Shown here: positions 14,633 to 23,432 of the stretch, one piece after another
How the letters are laid out: every line of letters starts with the position of its first letter
Position numbering within the stretch: the stretch's first letter is position 1
From: Lewinellaceae bacterium
GTDB taxonomy: Bacteria > Bacteroidota > Bacteroidia > Chitinophagales > Saprospiraceae
Assembly: GCA_020636275.1 (NCBI GenBank)
Contig: JACJYD010000002.1
Coordinates: 620,001 to 684,000 of the forward strand
Length of the DNA stretch: 64,000 nt
Direction: 5' to 3'
Notes under the pieces: model-generated
The model's database searches: none
What the model was told of the DNA's origin: nothing
Seen by the model: the letters and a program-made list of their open reading frames with translations, nothing else
Made by a program: the position numbers and the translations under genes

Positions 14633-17176
14633 TTACGCATCGGGTTGAACCTGCTTGGTGATCGAGATCTCCAAGCTGTTCTTGTCATTGCTGAGGATCG
14701 CTTCGAAGACACTTCCCTCGGGCGGGGTTTCGTTGAGAATGAACTCCGCAAGGGGGTCTTCGATGTATTTCTGTACGGCCCGGTTGAGCGGTCGGGCGCC
14801 AAATTGCGGATCGTAACCTTTGTCGGCGACAAAATCCTTGGCCTCTTCACTCAACACGAGTTTGTATTCCATACCTGCCAGGCGCTTGTGCAGATCCTGC
14901 AGGGTAATGTCGATGATCTTGAAGATCTCTTCGCGACCCAGGCTGTTGAAGATGACCACATCGTCGATCCGGTTGAGAAACTCGGGGGAGAAGGTCCGCT
15001 TCAGGGCCGTGGTGATGATCCCTTTGGAGTGATCTTCCGCGGCTTCCTGACGGGCTTTTGTGGCAAATCCGACCCCTTGTCCGAAGTCCTTCAACTGGCG
15101 AACGCCGATGTTGGAGGTCATGATGATGAGGGTGTTTTTGAAATCCACCCGGCGGCCCAGGCCGTCGGTCAGCTGACCGTCGTCGAGCACCTGGAGCAGG
15201 ATGTTGTACACATCCGGGTGCGCTTTTTCGATCTCGTCGAGCAGGATGACCGAGTAAGGCTTACGGCGCACTTTTTCGGTCAGTTGCCCGCCTTCTTCAT
15301 AGCCCACATAGCCGGGAGGCGCGCCGATGAGACGGCTGACGGAGAATTTCTCCATATACTCACTCATATCGATGCGCACCAGGGCATCGTCGGAATCGAA
15401 CAGGTAGCGGGCCAGGGCTTTGGCCAGTTCGGTTTTACCTACCCCGGTAGGACCGAGGAAGATAAAGGAGCCGATCGGCTTGGACGGATCTTTCAGGCCT
15501 ACGCGGTTGCGCTGGATGGCCTTGGTGATCTTGGTAATGGCCTCGCTTTGGCCGATGATCACTTCCTGCAGGTCTTTGCCCATGTGGACGAGCTTTTTGC
15601 TCTCGCTCTGGGCAACCCGTTTGACGGGGATGCCGGTCATCATGGAGACCACTTCTGCGATATCTTCCTCTTCGACGGGGTAGCGCTTGGTCTTGGCCTC
15701 TTCTTCCCATTCCACCTTGGCGAATTCCAGTTGGCGGATCAGCTTCGACTCCGTATCGCGGAGGTCGGCGGCCTCTTCGTACTGCTGGTTTTTGACGGCC
15801 TGGTTCTTGGATTCCTTGATCTCTTCGATCTTCTGCTCCAGTTCCTCGATATGCTTGGGCACGTGGATGTTTTTCAAATGCACGCGGGCCCCAACCTCGT
15901 CGAGCACGTCGATGGCCTTGTCGGGCAGGAAGCGGTCGGTCACGTAGCGGTCGCTCAGGCGCACGCAGGCGCGCACGGCGGCATCGGAGTACTGCACGTT
16001 GTGGAACTCCTCGTATTTGGGCTTGATATTTTCCAGGATATGCATGGCTTCCTCCGCAGAGGGCGGATCGACCATGACCTTCTGGAAGCGGCGATCCAGC
16101 GCGCCGTCCTTTTCGATGTGCTGGCGGTACTCATCGAGGGTGGATGCGCCTATGCACTGAAGTTCGCCCCGGGCCAGGGCCGGTTTGAAGATATTGGAAG
16201 CGTCGAGCGATCCCGTCGCACCACCGGCGCCCACGATAGTGTGGATCTCGTCGATGAACAGGATCACGTCCCGGCTCTTTTCCAGTTCGTTCATAATGGC
16301 CTTCATCCGCTCTTCAAACTGACCGCGGTACTTGGTACCGGCTACCAGGGCAGCCAGGTCGAGCATGACGATCCGTTTGTTGAAGAGGGTGCGCGAAACC
16401 TTTTTCTGCATGATCCGCAAAGCCAGCCCTTCGACGATGGCCGTCTTCCCGACGCCGGGTTCCCCGATGAGGATGGGGTTGTTCTTTTTGCGGCGGCTCA
16501 GGATCTGGGAGACGCGTTCGATCTCATTCTCCCGGCCGATGATCGGGTCGAGTTTGCCCTCTTCAGCCAGGCGGGTGACGTCGCGTCCGAAGTTGTCGAG
16601 CACAGGAGTGCGCGACTTGGTTCCACCTTTGCGCTGGTAGCGGCTTTGGCCTTCTTCCTCTTCGTAGGGGTCTTCGTGTTCGGAAGGCGCCTGGTTGTAA
16701 GGCTGTTCGGTGGAAGTGCCCATGTCGAGTTCCTGGCGCACATACTCGAGTTCCGCTTTAAATACGTCGTAGTCGATATCGTATTCGCGCAGGATCTCGG
16801 AAGCGGGATTTTCCTTGTGCTTCAGGATGGAAAGCATGAGGTGCTCAGGGGCGATCTCCTCGCTCTTGAGCATTTTGGCTTCCAGGAAAGTCACTTTCAG
16901 CACCATTTCGGCCTGTTTGTTAAGCGGCAGGTTGCCTACGTTGAGATCGGCTTTTCCTGGAGTGCCTTTCCGGATCGACTCTTCGACGGTTTGGCGCAAT
17001 TCGTCCGGATCTACATGCAGGGAAGCCAGGACGCGCATGGATAAGCCTCTTTTTTCTTCGATGATCCCCAGGAGAAGATGTTCGGTTCCGATATAGTCGT
17101 GGCCGAGCGTTACGGCCAGGTCTCTGCTCTTGGCGATTACTTCTTTTACCTTGGGAGAGAATTTTCTACTATTCAT
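14633..17176 (-). CDS. clpC: ATP-dependent Clp protease ATP-binding subunit ClpC
   Basis: 847 residues from the ATG at 17176 (MNSRKFSPKVKEVIAKS); the 12 codons upstream are not family-like. Domains in order: double Clp N repeat (about 1-150), AAA+ module 1 with GEPGVGKTAIVEG and VILFIDEIHTIVGAGG, a UVR segment (EEAADLRDTESKLIRQLE), and AAA+ module 2 with GPTGVGKTELAKAL and VILLDEIEKAHPDV. The GVGF loop for docking to ClpP is present. ClpC unfolds proteins for ClpP and acts in general and stress proteolysis. clpP is not in the window. No McsA/CtsR homologue is adjacent. Confidence 0.97.
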   Translation of the reverse strand: MNSRKFSPKVKEVIAKSRDLAVTLGHDYIGTEHLLLGIIEEKRGLSMRVLASLHVDPDELRQTVEESIRKGTPGKADLNVGNLPLNKQAEMVLKVTFLEAKMLKSEEIAPEHLMLSILKHKENPASEILREYDIDYDVFKAELEYVRQELDMGTSTEQPYNQAPSEHEDPYEEEEGQSRYQRKGGTKSRTPVLDNFGRDVTRLAEEGKLDPIIGRENEIERVSQILSRRKKNNPILIGEPGVGKTAIVEGLALRIMQKKVSRTLFNKRIVMLDLAALVAGTKYRGQFEERMKAIMNELEKSRDVILFIDEIHTIVGAGGATGSLDASNIFKPALARGELQCIGASTLDEYRQHIEKDGALDRRFQKVMVDPPSAEEAMHILENIKPKYEEFHNVQYSDAAVRACVRLSDRYVTDRFLPDKAIDVLDEVGARVHLKNIHVPKHIEELEQKIEEIKESKNQAVKNQQYEEAADLRDTESKLIRQLEFAKVEWEEEAKTKRYPVEEEDIAEVVSMMTGIPVKRVAQSESKKLVHMGKDLQEVIIGQSEAITKITKAIQRNRVGLKDPSKPIGSFIFLGPTGVGKTELAKALARYLFDSDDALVRIDMSEYMEKFSVSRLIGAPPGYVGYEEGGQLTEKVRRKPYSVILLDEIEKAHPDVYNILLQVLDDGQLTDGLGRRVDFKNTLIIMTSNIGVRQLKDFGQGVGFATKARQEAAEDHSKGIITTALKRTFSPEFLNRIDDVVIFNSLGREEIFKIIDITLQDLHKRLAGMEYKLVLSEEAKDFVADKGYDPQFGARPLNRAVQKYIEDPLAEFILNETPPEGSVFEAILSNDKNSLEISITKQVQPDA

Positions 17177-17483
17177 GATGGAGTATTCTTCAAAAAAATT
17201 GCTCGAAAACAAGTATACAGTTTATTGCGAAAGATTCCAATAGAGCAAACCTTTTGGGCTATATTTTTTGGAGCGAAAATGATGCCAATCCAGTACAGGT
17301 ACCATTTTGGCAGTTCATTTAGTGCGCTAGCAGACAAAACAGCCGGCCAGGTAAGAATGTTCAAGGCGAAGATGCAAAGACAAAATTGACGATTTATTTC
17401 CACATATTTGTTGCAGAATTGATACATTTGCCAAAGCCCTTTTGAACCCATACTGCTCATTAAAGCGCGAAACTAGTATTTGT
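17177..17483. other. Divergent clpC/STAS intergenic region
   Basis: About 300 bp between two divergent genes. On the plus strand TACATTTG (17423-17430) fits the -7 consensus. On the minus strand TATACTTG near 17210 is one mismatch from it and could serve clpC. No small gene or RNA fold was recognised. Confidence 0.45.
17423..17430 (+). promoter_or_regulatory. Candidate -7 box of the STAS gene (TACATTTG)
   Basis: Exact TAnnTTTG match 54 bp before the start codon of the STAS gene. No convincing -33 element. Confidence 0.4.
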
Positions 17484-17873
17484 ATGAAGCATACACTTGA
17501 AAAGAACGAACGGTATGCAGTCTTGAAGCTGGAGGAAGAGAATCTCAACTCCTTGGTAGCCCCTGAACTGAAAACCTTCTTTGTGCAAACCGCTATGGAC
17601 GGCGTCGAAAGCCTGATCCTGGACCTGTCGGATGTAAAATACGTCGATTCCTCCGGGCTGAGTGCCATTTTGACGGCCAACCGGATCTGGAGCGACCTGA
17701 ACGGCAGTTTTGTCCTGACAGGCCTGAAGAGCAAGTCCGTCGAAAAGCTGATCGAGATCTCCCGCCTGGATTCCATTCTTACCATAATCCCTTCCCTGGC
17801 TGAATCGGTTGATTTTGTAATGATGGAAGCCCTGGAGCGGGACCTGAACAGCGATCCGGAGACCGGCGTTTGA
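17484..17873 (+). CDS. STAS-domain anti-sigma factor antagonist-like protein
   Basis: 129 residues starting MKHTLEKNERYAVLKLEEEN. A single STAS domain fills the protein. The phosphorylation loop reads DVKYVDSSGLSAILTANRIW, with the conserved Asp and Ser pair at about residues 51-58. Relatives bind anti-sigma factors or serine kinases in partner-switching pathways. No kinase, phosphatase or sigma gene is adjacent, so the partner is unknown. The acidic C-terminal tail (ALERDLNSDPETGV) is not part of the domain. RNase Z follows after 30 bp and may be cotranscribed. Confidence 0.85.
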   Translation: MKHTLEKNERYAVLKLEEENLNSLVAPELKTFFVQTAMDGVESLILDLSDVKYVDSSGLSAILTANRIWSDLNGSFVLTGLKSKSVEKLIEISRLDSILTIIPSLAESVDFVMMEALERDLNSDPETGV

Positions 17874-17903
17874 TCTGATTTTCAGTTTTTCTACCCCCGT
17901 TTT

Positions 17904-18836
17904 ATGGAATTTTCTTTTACTCCGCTCGGTGTCAGCGCAGCGCAGCCTGCCTATGGCCGTCACCTGGCGGGGCATGTGCTTTCCGCAGGAAACGAGCTAT
18001 TCCTGCTCGATTGCGGAGAGGGCACGCAGTTCCAGTTCAATCGATATGGGGTAAAGCGCAACCGCATCCGGCATATTTTTATCTCCCATCTGCACGGCGA
18101 CCATTTTTTCGGACTCATCGGCTTACTCACTTCCATGGGGATGAACGACCGGCAGGAGCCCCTTACGGTGTATTCTCCTCCCGGGCTGGAGCAAATTATC
18201 CGCCTGCAATTGCAATGGTCGGGCACACAACTACCCTATGCGCTGACCTTTTTACCCGTAGATTCCAGCCGGCGGTACCGCATTTTGGAAACCAACCATC
18301 TGGAAGTGGATGCTTTTCCCCTCGACCACCGCACGCCATGCGCCGGGTTTTTATTTCGTGAAAAGCCCATCCCGCTCAATATCATTCCCGAAGTGATCGA
18401 GCAATATGGGTTGAGCTTTGAGCAGATCCGGGAGATCAAGGAAGGAGCCGGCTTGGTCCTTCCAGACGGGCAGGTCGTTGCAAACCGGGAGCTCACGCTA
18501 GCGCCGTACCGCCCACGTTCCTTCGCATACTGTTCCGATACGGCATTTTCCGAAGCGGTGGCCGGGTATGTGGAGGGGGTAGACCTGCTTTACCATGAAA
18601 GCACTTTCCTTGAGGAAGATGCCGGGCTGGCGGCGCAGACCTGGCATTCGACCGCCAGGCAAGCCGCTGAAGTGGCCCGCCTGGCCGGCGCCGCGATGCT
18701 GGTCATAGGTCATTATTCGGCGCGCTATCCGGACGTCTCCGTTTTGCTGCAAGAGGCCGGGGAAGTGTTTCGCCCTGTGGTGCGAGGGGAGGAGGGCGTA
18801 GCTGTAAGTGTGCCGCTGGTGCGGATAAGCGCTTGA
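17904..18836 (+). CDS. rnz: Ribonuclease Z
   Basis: 310 residues of the metallo-beta-lactamase fold. The zinc ligands are visible: HLHGDH at about residues 62-67, the later YCSDTAF Asp, HESTF and GHYSARY. The start MEFSFTPLGVSAAQPAYGRH matches the Bacteroidota RNase Z N-terminus. It removes the 3' trailer of tRNA precursors lacking an encoded CCA. It ends 10 bp from the convergent Crp/Fnr gene. Confidence 0.95.
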   Translation: MEFSFTPLGVSAAQPAYGRHLAGHVLSAGNELFLLDCGEGTQFQFNRYGVKRNRIRHIFISHLHGDHFFGLIGLLTSMGMNDRQEPLTVYSPPGLEQIIRLQLQWSGTQLPYALTFLPVDSSRRYRILETNHLEVDAFPLDHRTPCAGFLFREKPIPLNIIPEVIEQYGLSFEQIREIKEGAGLVLPDGQVVANRELTLAPYRPRSFAYCSDTAFSEAVAGYVEGVDLLYHESTFLEEDAGLAAQTWHSTARQAAEVARLAGAAMLVIGHYSARYPDVSVLLQEAGEVFRPVVRGEEGVAVSVPLVRISA

Positions 18837-18846
18837 AACAAGCAAC

Positions 18847-19527
18847 CTACGCCAATCTGGCCAGGTCCCGGATCAGAATACTCCTTCGGTTAAAATGGAT
18901 GAGGTTCTCCTTCCGCAGTTCGTTGAGCACGGAAGTTACCGTTTGCCGCGAGGTACCGGTGATGTTGGCGATATCCTGTTGGGTGAGGCTGTGCTTGAAG
19001 AGCCATTCAAAACCCACGCGCCGGCCGCGATTGGAGGCCGATTCTTTGAGAAACTGGACGATCCGGGAACGCGCATCCTGAAAAATGAGCGATTCCATGC
19101 GCTTTTCGACCTGTAACAAGCGCGCGCCGACCTGGTCGAGCACCTGGAGACACAGGCTGTGGTTACTTCGCATGATCTTGCGGAATTCGACAATGGAAAT
19201 CGCGATCAGCCGGTTTTCAACCTGCAGGGTGCGGGCAAATTCCTGCCGGTGAGTTTCACCTACCAACCCCAGTTCGCCGAAAAGTGTGACAGGATGGCAG
19301 ACCGATTTCAGTGCTTCCCGGCCATCGGAGGCGAATGTACCGATCTTGACCGTTCCCTTTTCCAGGATGTACATGTATTTCGACTCGGTATCGAGCTCAT
19401 AAATGAAATGCCCCTTCGGGCAAGTGATCACCTGAGCAGTAGACATGAGGTGCTTTAACTCCTCCGGGTGGAGGGCTTTAAAAAGCGGGATCTGATTCAA
19501 AGCGGCAGGATCAATAATGGTTTTCAT
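18847..19527 (-). CDS. Crp/Fnr-family transcriptional regulator
   Basis: 226 residues. An N-terminal cyclic-nucleotide-binding-like beta-roll (about 10-125; CPKGHFIYELDTESKYMYILEKGTVKIG) is followed by a dimer helix and a C-terminal winged helix (SLTQQDIANITGTSRQTVTSVLNEL, about 180-205). No N-terminal Cys cluster for an Fe-S centre, so it is not a classical oxygen-sensing Fnr. The ligand is unknown. A TTAAT-type inverted repeat lies 16 bp upstream of the start and may be its own operator. Confidence 0.93.
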   Translation of the reverse strand: MKTIIDPAALNQIPLFKALHPEELKHLMSTAQVITCPKGHFIYELDTESKYMYILEKGTVKIGTFASDGREALKSVCHPVTLFGELGLVGETHRQEFARTLQVENRLIAISIVEFRKIMRSNHSLCLQVLDQVGARLLQVEKRMESLIFQDARSRIVQFLKESASNRGRRVGFEWLFKHSLTQQDIANITGTSRQTVTSVLNELRKENLIHFNRRSILIRDLARLA

Positions 19528-19542
19528 AGGCTTTATGCTGAA

Positions 19543-19556
19543 GTTAATAAATTAAC
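19543..19556. promoter_or_regulatory. Possible Crp/Fnr operator (GTTAATAAATTAAC)
   Basis: Inverted repeat GTTAAT/ATTAAC 16 bp upstream of the Crp/Fnr start codon. The spacing and half-sites resemble Fnr-type sites (TTGAT-N4-ATCAA). Autoregulation is an inference. Confidence 0.4.
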
Positions 19557-19835
19557 ACCATACAAAAGTGCCGGTTATGAATAACTAAGAATAGTACAAT
19601 TTTTTCAATTAATTTTTTATACTTTGAATTATAATTTTATTTAAATGATTCATAAATAGTTACTTAAGTCTTCTGAATATGCGGTTTTGTGTTTTTGGTA
19701 AATGAATTTCCCGCCTGGCGCCCCAATTGTCATCCAATTATCAATCGTCCATATTTTCACCGGGGAACTGGGCCGTTTTAGACCGGGAATTCGTTTAATA
19801 AGGAGTACAAGTCCTAAAACCAATAACAGGCCCTT
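19557..19835. other. AT-rich divergent intergenic region
   Basis: About 280 bp before dinB. It is strongly AT-rich in its left half, with no ORF of family type. An AAGGAG-like stretch near 19800 has no start codon at working distance downstream. The dinB promoter must lie here, but no TAnnTTTG box is clear. Confidence 0.4.
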
Positions 19836-20897
19836 ATTCGCAAGATCATCCATATCGACATGGATGCGTTTTACGCATCGGTAGAGCAGCGGGACCACCC
19901 CGAGCTGCGCGGGAAGCCCATTGCGGTGGGGTCGGGCAATAAACGGGGTGTGGTGGCGGCTGCGAGCTACGAAGCCCGGAAATTCGGCGTACGTTCGGCC
20001 ATGGCTAGTGTGACGGCTCAACGACTGTGCCCTCCGCTCATTTTTGTCAAGGCCCGCTTCGAGGTGTACCGGCAGGTGTCGCAGCAGATCCGCGCCATTT
20101 TCGAAGAATATACCGACCTGGTGGAGCCTTTGTCGCTGGACGAAGCCTATCTGGATGTGACGGAAAACAAAAAGGGCATTCCCTCTGCCATGCGGATTGC
20201 GATGGAGATCCGGCAAAAGATCCGGGAACAAACGCAGCTGACTGCCTCGGCCGGGGTTTCATTCAATAAATTCCTGGCCAAGGTGGCATCCGATATCAAT
20301 AAGCCGAACGGCATGAAGGTGATCCTGCCCGAAGAAGCGGAAGCGTTCCTGGAGCAGCTGCCCATTCAGAAATTCCACGGTATCGGCAAGGTCACTGCGG
20401 CCCGCATGCGGGAAATGGGGATCCACACCGGAGCCGATCTCAAAAAATGGGCCCTGGAAGACCTGCTGCGCGAATTCGGAAAAGTGGGCGATTACTATTA
20501 CCACATTGTCCGGGCGGAAGACCACCGGGAGGTAAATCCCCACCGTGTCCGTAAATCGGTGGGGGCCGAACGGACGTTTTTGGATGACCTGGACGATCCG
20601 GAGGAAATGCGGGAAAAACTGGATTACATCGCCGGGGTGGTCTTCGATTACCTGCAGAAAAAGGACAGGTATGGCCGCACCGTAACCCTGAAGATCAAAA
20701 CCGCAGATTATAAGAGCCACACCCGGAGCAAGACCTTTGTCCACGACTTGCGCGACCGGGAGACCATTTACCACACCGCTTGCGAGTTGCTGGAAGGCTC
20801 AGCAGAGTTGAGGCCCGTACGCCTGCTGGGCATTACCATTTCCAATCTGGAGGATGAGGCGCCGCCGGGCGGACAGTTGGAGTTTGACTTCGAATAG
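19836..20897 (+). CDS. dinB: DNA polymerase IV (Y family), probable ATT start
   Basis: Translesion polymerase. Key segments: HIDMDAFYASVEQRDHPELRGKPIAVG, LSLDEAYLDVTENK with the catalytic Asp/Glu pair, SAGVSFNKFLAKVASDINKPNG, the helix-hairpin-helix IQKFHGIGKVTAARMREMGI and a little-finger domain. The first ATG in frame (19860) would remove RKIIHID and with it the first catalytic Asp. The only in-frame codons between the stop TAA (19824-19826) and that ATG include no ATG, GTG or TTG. ATT at 19836 lies exactly where E. coli DinB has Met1 (MRKIIHVDMD). I therefore propose 353 residues from ATT. A sequence error or an upstream frameshift is the alternative. No C-terminal beta-clamp motif was confirmed, though the end QLEFDFE is suggestive. 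Confidence 0.88.
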   Translation: MRKIIHIDMDAFYASVEQRDHPELRGKPIAVGSGNKRGVVAAASYEARKFGVRSAMASVTAQRLCPPLIFVKARFEVYRQVSQQIRAIFEEYTDLVEPLSLDEAYLDVTENKKGIPSAMRIAMEIRQKIREQTQLTASAGVSFNKFLAKVASDINKPNGMKVILPEEAEAFLEQLPIQKFHGIGKVTAARMREMGIHTGADLKKWALEDLLREFGKVGDYYYHIVRAEDHREVNPHRVRKSVGAERTFLDDLDDPEEMREKLDYIAGVVFDYLQKKDRYGRTVTLKIKTADYKSHTRSKTFVHDLRDRETIYHTACELLEGSAELRPVRLLGITISNLEDEAPPGGQLEFDFE

Positions 20898-20901
20898 GGT
20901 C

Positions 20902-22047
20902 TTATTTACTTTTTTTAGGCAGCAACAACCAAACCTCGCCGTAGTGCATGCGCTTGCCTGCTATGCGCTGCCCTTCCTTTCCGGATCCGGAATAGATGTC
21001 GATATGCCCGGGTCCCCGGATGGCGCCCCCCACGTCCTGCGGAAGCATGATTCGGAATTCGTGGTGCAACATCTCGCCCTTTTTATCGAAGACCGGAACC
21101 GCGACCAACAGCGTAGCGCCGAGGGGGAAATAGCGCCGGTCGACCGCCACGGAGATCTCCGGGGTGAGGGGCACCTGCCCGGCCCCGGTGACCGTGCGTT
21201 TTTTCAACTGAAAAAAGCTGTAGGAGGGGTTGATCAGCAGCACGGAATCGCGCAGGTGGGGTTGCTCCCGGATCAGGCGTTTGATGCCGTAGATGGATAC
21301 GTCCTCCACCCCTTCGCTGCTTAAATAATGCTCAATACTCTTGTACGGCATTCTATTGGAACCATCGTACTCCAGGAGGAACGCTTCGCCGGTGTCGACA
21401 AATTCCACCAGCCCGGAGCCCTGGAGGTGGGTGTAATAGACATCCACCGGGTCGGCCGCGTAGGCGATCTCAAGTCCCAGACTGTCGAGCGCTCCTTCGG
21501 CATCGATCTGGCGGCGCGTGGGCAAGGGGCCCTCCCAGTTTTCGGGTTTTCGGTAGAAGGGATATTTGTAGGTGGAATCCGGCTGGTGTTTTACCTGCAT
21601 GGTGGGGGTGTAGTAGCCGGTAAACTTGACGTGTCCTTTTTGGTCGAATCCCCAGATCTGGTAGGCCTCGAGTTTTTCTTTCGCCTCGGAAACATTCCAG
21701 CCCGCATCCAGCAGGATCTGGATGACCTTCACGAGATCGTCGTTGGAGATGGCCAGGGATCCCACCTTGAGTTTTCGCTTCAGCGGTTTGGTGTCGAGTA
21801 GTTCGAGCTGGTTTTCCAGGGCGGCAATGAGATCTTCGTTCATTTGGGGAAAGGGGAGGGTGTCGAGCAGGACCGGTTCGTATATTTCGGAAAAGGTTCG
21901 CGCATGTTTGCGCTTGCCGGACCGGTAAATGTCGTAATATTGCTCGGTGGGCATTTCGTTGGCCCAGGCTGCGTCTTCGAAAGGGAGGGTATCTTCGAAC
22001 TGGACGCAGGAAGAAAATCCAAGCAAGGTGAACAGGAACAGGGAAAT
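20902..22047 (-). CDS. mltA: Membrane-bound lytic transglycosylase A-like lipoprotein
   Basis: The MltA barrel (FTGYYTPTMQVKHQPD) and the C-terminal 3D domain (PLTPEISVAVDRRYFPLGAT ... QDVGGAIRGPGHIDIYSGSG with the expected catalytic Asp) are clear. It cleaves peptidoglycan between MurNAc and GlcNAc. A lipoprotein signal ISLFLFTLLGFSSC ends at Cys encoded near 22008. The start is uncertain. No ATG lies close before the signal; ATT at 22047, TTG at 22026 (inside the signal) or a distant ATG at 22143 are the options. Its 5' end overlaps the divergent aminotransferase gene head to head. Confidence 0.82.
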   Translation of the reverse strand: MSLFLFTLLGFSSCVQFEDTLPFEDAAWANEMPTEQYYDIYRSGKRKHARTFSEIYEPVLLDTLPFPQMNEDLIAALENQLELLDTKPLKRKLKVGSLAISNDDLVKVIQILLDAGWNVSEAKEKLEAYQIWGFDQKGHVKFTGYYTPTMQVKHQPDSTYKYPFYRKPENWEGPLPTRRQIDAEGALDSLGLEIAYAADPVDVYYTHLQGSGLVEFVDTGEAFLLEYDGSNRMPYKSIEHYLSSEGVEDVSIYGIKRLIREQPHLRDSVLLINPSYSFFQLKKRTVTGAGQVPLTPEISVAVDRRYFPLGATLLVAVPVFDKKGEMLHHEFRIMLPQDVGGAIRGPGHIDIYSGSGKEGQRIAGKRMHYGEVWLLLPKKSK

Positions 22048-23212
22048 ACGGGAGCAATACCGCCGGGCATTGGCCGGACATTTGGGAATGGAGCCGGAGC
22101 AGGTGGCCCTTTTCTGGAAGGGCAGGGTAGGGTTGTACGCCATTTTCCGGGCCCTGGGGGTCGGTGCAGGCGCTGAGGTCATTGTACCGGCTTTTACCTG
22201 TGTGGTGGTTTCCAATGCGATCCTGTATTTAGGGGCCAAACCCGTGTATATCGATGTCGATCCAAAAACGTTTAACCTGGCAACCGGTTTATTGGAGCAA
22301 ACAATCGGTCCGAAGACCAAATGCATCCTGGCCCAGAACACCTTCGGCCTTTCCGCCGACCTGGAGCCCATCCTCAAGATAGCGCAAAGATATCAAATCC
22401 CGGTGATCGAGGATTGTACACATGGCTTTGGAGGTACTTATCATGGACAGATAAACGGGACGCTTGCGCAGGCCTCTTTTTTCTCCACCCAATGGAACAA
22501 GCCTTTTTCAACGGGCTGGGGAGGCTTCACGGCCGTAAGAGATGAAGCCCTTGCGGAGAAAGTTCGCGCCCTGGAGGAGGAAATGCAATTGCCTGCTCCC
22601 GGTCAGGAACGCATGTTGCAGGCGCAACTTTGGGCCCGGAAAAATCTGCTTTCGCCGTCGCTGTACTGGCCCATTTTACGCCTTTATCGAAGGTTGAGCA
22701 ATTCGGGCATCATTCCGGGCTCATCGGAGGGCGGGGAGTTGCAGACGACGATCATGCCCGAAGGCTATCTCCTGGCGGGGGGCATAGTCCAGGCCCGGGA
22801 GGGCTTGAAGCAGCTTCAACGCTGGCCGCACATCCGGGAGCGGAGGCTGGAATTGGCGGCGATCTATGACCGGACCCTGGAAAAGCTGGGGCTGCTGAAA
22901 TTGTATGTGCCGGATCACATTTCCCATTCCTACCTGAAATATCCGCTTTTGGTAAAGAACCGGGCGGCGTTTTTTGTTCTTGCAGAGCAGCATCGAATAC
23001 GGTTAGGGGATTGGATGCTTAGTCCGATCCACCCTGTGGAGGAAAAATGGGAACATTGGGGCTACCTTCGCGGTTCCTGCCCGGTTGGAGAGCACCTCAG
23101 CCGGCATGTGGTCAATCTGCTCACCGATCTGGATCTGACCGAGAAAGAAGTAAAGCGGACGATAACTTTTTTGGAGCGATACTGGGGAGAGATTTTGCCC
23201 TTTCCATCCTAA
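22028..23212 (+). CDS. DegT/DnrJ/EryC1/StrS-type PLP aminotransferase
   Basis: About 394 residues if it starts at GTG 22028; ATG 22088 and GTG 21947 are alternatives. The fold type I core is clear: GRVGLYAIFRALGVGAGAEV, VPAFTCVVVSNAILYLGAKP, YIDVDPKTFNL, and VIEDCTHGFGGTYHGQ with the PLP-facing Asp. The Schiff-base Lys is most likely in STQWNKPFSTGWGGF. The family transaminates keto-sugars for surface polysaccharides or glycans; the substrate is unknown. It stands alone, without other sugar genes. The stop codon is followed directly by palindromic repeat sequence. Confidence 0.83.
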   Translation: MNRNREIREQYRRALAGHLGMEPEQVALFWKGRVGLYAIFRALGVGAGAEVIVPAFTCVVVSNAILYLGAKPVYIDVDPKTFNLATGLLEQTIGPKTKCILAQNTFGLSADLEPILKIAQRYQIPVIEDCTHGFGGTYHGQINGTLAQASFFSTQWNKPFSTGWGGFTAVRDEALAEKVRALEEEMQLPAPGQERMLQAQLWARKNLLSPSLYWPILRLYRRLSNSGIIPGSSEGGELQTTIMPEGYLLAGGIVQAREGLKQLQRWPHIRERRLELAAIYDRTLEKLGLLKLYVPDHISHSYLKYPLLVKNRAAFFVLAEQHRIRLGDWMLSPIHPVEEKWEHWGYLRGSCPVGEHLSRHVVNLLTDLDLTEKEVKRTITFLERYWGEILPFPS

Positions 23213-23263
23213 GTGACCGGGTCACTATGGTGAGTGAGGGGGTCACTAAGTCACCCCCTCACT
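23213..23263. repeat. Palindromic repeat copy 1 with a short companion palindrome
   Basis: Begins immediately after the aminotransferase stop codon. GTGACCGGGTCAC (23213-23225) is followed by a 31-bp near-palindrome (23233-23263) centred on GGTCACTAAGTCACC, imperfect only at the centre and two flanking positions. Confidence 0.85.
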
Positions 23264-23333
23264 GGGGAAAAGGTAAAAATTGGCTAAACCCTTTGAATTT
23301 GTTGACTGTTCAGTGAATATATTCTGTTTCTGG

Positions 23334-23364
23334 ACTGAAGGGGTGACTTAGTGACCCCTTCAGT
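23334..23364. repeat. Palindromic repeat copy 2
   Basis: A 31-bp near-palindrome centred on GGTGACTTAGTGACC with ACTGAA/TTCAGT ends. It is in opposite orientation to copy 1. Confidence 0.85.
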
Positions 23365-23432
23365 AAATTTGGCTCGTAAGTATTTTGCAATGCAAGTTTT
23401 TTCAGGCATTTCGGGAAAGTAAAGCCACTTTT

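Noticed and set aside
14645..17044. 799-codon open frame antisense to clpC
   Set aside because: ClpC is complete on the minus strand; the opposite frame is a codon-bias shadow.
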